From assembly GCA_029287875.1 (NCBI GenBank), contig JARFQH010000050.1, positions 1 to 5,927 on the forward strand: a stretch of 5,927 nt of DNA. Reading direction: 5' to 3'. This document shows, piece after piece, positions 5,749 through 5,927 of the stretch. This DNA is from Desulfobacteraceae bacterium. GTDB taxonomy: Bacteria; Desulfobacterota; Desulfobacteria; Desulfobacterales; SG8-13. The stretch's first letter is position 1. Every line of letters begins with the position of its first letter. The notes below the pieces were generated by a model. That model saw only the letters and a program-made list of their open reading frames with translations, was not told where the DNA came from and did no database searches. The translations under genes and the position numbers were made by a program.

Positions 5749-5793
5749 CAGCGGGAGAAACTGGAGCGGCTCTGTCGCTATATCGCCCGGCGG
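5749..5793 (+). pseudogene. Remnant of an IS91-family transposase
   Basis: Fifteen codons read QREKLERLCRYIARR. This matches the conserved motif in the C-terminal half of IS91/ISCR-family Y2 transposases, which I recall as (Q)R-x-KLERLCRY(I/V)-x-RP. There is no start codon, no N-terminal catalytic region, and the expected continuation (RP...TPYRDGTTH) is absent. The frame stays open to a TAG at 5860-5862, but residues after 5793 no longer look like the family. It begins only 8 bp after the hydrolase stop, so it marks a recombination junction at the right border of the two-gene module. The match is short but highly specific. Confidence 0.65.
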
Positions 5794-5795
5794 AT

Positions 5796-5813
5796 AGGCC
5801 GTATAAGCGGCCT
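5796..5813 (+). terminator. Hairpin after the hydrolase gene, possible weak terminator
   Basis: AGGCCG (5796-5801) and CGGCCT (5808-5813) are perfect reverse complements around TATAAG, followed by TGTGTTA. The T content after the stem is low. It is the best candidate for ending the sulfatase-hydrolase transcript, about 55 bp after the last stop codon. Confidence 0.35.
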
Positions 5814-5871
5814 TGTGTTAGCGCGGGCTCGGTCGCGGCGGGCCGAATTCGGGGGCGGGTAGCAGGTTGAG

Positions 5872-5900
5872 GCCGGGCTCGAGGCGGAGCCGCTCCCGGC
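5872..5900. repeat. GC-rich inverted repeat near the right edge
   Basis: GCCGGG (5872-5877) pairs with CCCGGC (5895-5900). An alternative inner pairing is GGCTC (5876-5880) with GAGCC (5887-5891). No T-run follows. With the IS91 remnant nearby it could belong to a transposon end, but GC-rich DNA forms such repeats easily. Confidence 0.4.
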
Positions 5901-5927
5901 ATCGTCGTTCGGAGGCCTTGAATCCTC

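Noticed and set aside
5736..5823. Integron attC site (GTCTAAT ... GTTAGCG) after the hydrolase
   Set aside because: Neither end fits the core rules (RYYYAAC and GTTRRRY), the two ends are poorly complementary, and the stretch between them encodes the IS91 transposase motif.
5818..5925. Minus-strand open frame entering from the right edge (about 35 codons)
   Set aside because: Too short and unrecognisable to call. It could be the end of a gene outside the window, but GC-rich DNA often leaves such frames open.

Overview
The window looks like a piece of a Gram-negative, probably proteobacterial, accessory region. Two genes carry Sec-type signal peptides, one of them encodes an outer-membrane beta-barrel, and a scrap of an IS91-family (rolling-circle) transposase is present. 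It is a mosaic of two base compositions. Positions 1 to about 2820 and 5745 to 5927 are GC-rich with strongly G/C-ending codons. Positions about 2820 to 5741 are visibly more AT-rich, with mixed third positions. I cannot name a genus.

Layout: (1) 1-351, the 3' end of an unrecognised GC-rich gene whose last part holds an exact duplication of a seven-residue heptad. (2) 352-677, a non-coding spacer with several hairpins and, next to the regulator's stop codon, two inverted copies of a 27-bp pseudo-palindromic element (22 of 27 positions identical). (3) 678-1724 (minus), an AraC-family regulator, divergent from (4) 1888-2658 (plus), an outer-membrane beta-barrel protein with a signal peptide. 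The 163-bp space between them holds a plausible regulator promoter whose -10 box lies inside a CACTAT/ATAGTG inverted repeat. (5) 2659-2961, a spacer with two strong hairpins whose outer stems compete, then a three-stem fold ending in a T-run, then an exact 28-bp tandem duplication that carries the ribosome binding site of the next gene. (6) 2962-4752, a secreted type I arylsulfatase of the AtsA kind with all main metal and catalytic positions, but with Ile where the formylglycine motif normally has Pro. (7) 4767-5741, an alpha/beta hydrolase with an Asp nucleophile, 14 bp downstream and surely co-transcribed. (8) 5742-5927, an IS91-family transposase remnant starting 8 bp after the hydrolase stop, then GC-rich hairpins.

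How the parts may work together: the sulfatase should act in the periplasm and release sulfate from a small sulfate ester, while the hydrolase, without a signal peptide, should act in the cytoplasm, perhaps on the desulfated product. The AraC/porin pair appears to be a separate regulatory unit. The composition change, the hairpin-rich left border and the IS91 scrap at the right border suggest that the sulfatase-hydrolase pair is a transferred two-gene module. The substrate and the transfer mechanism are inference.
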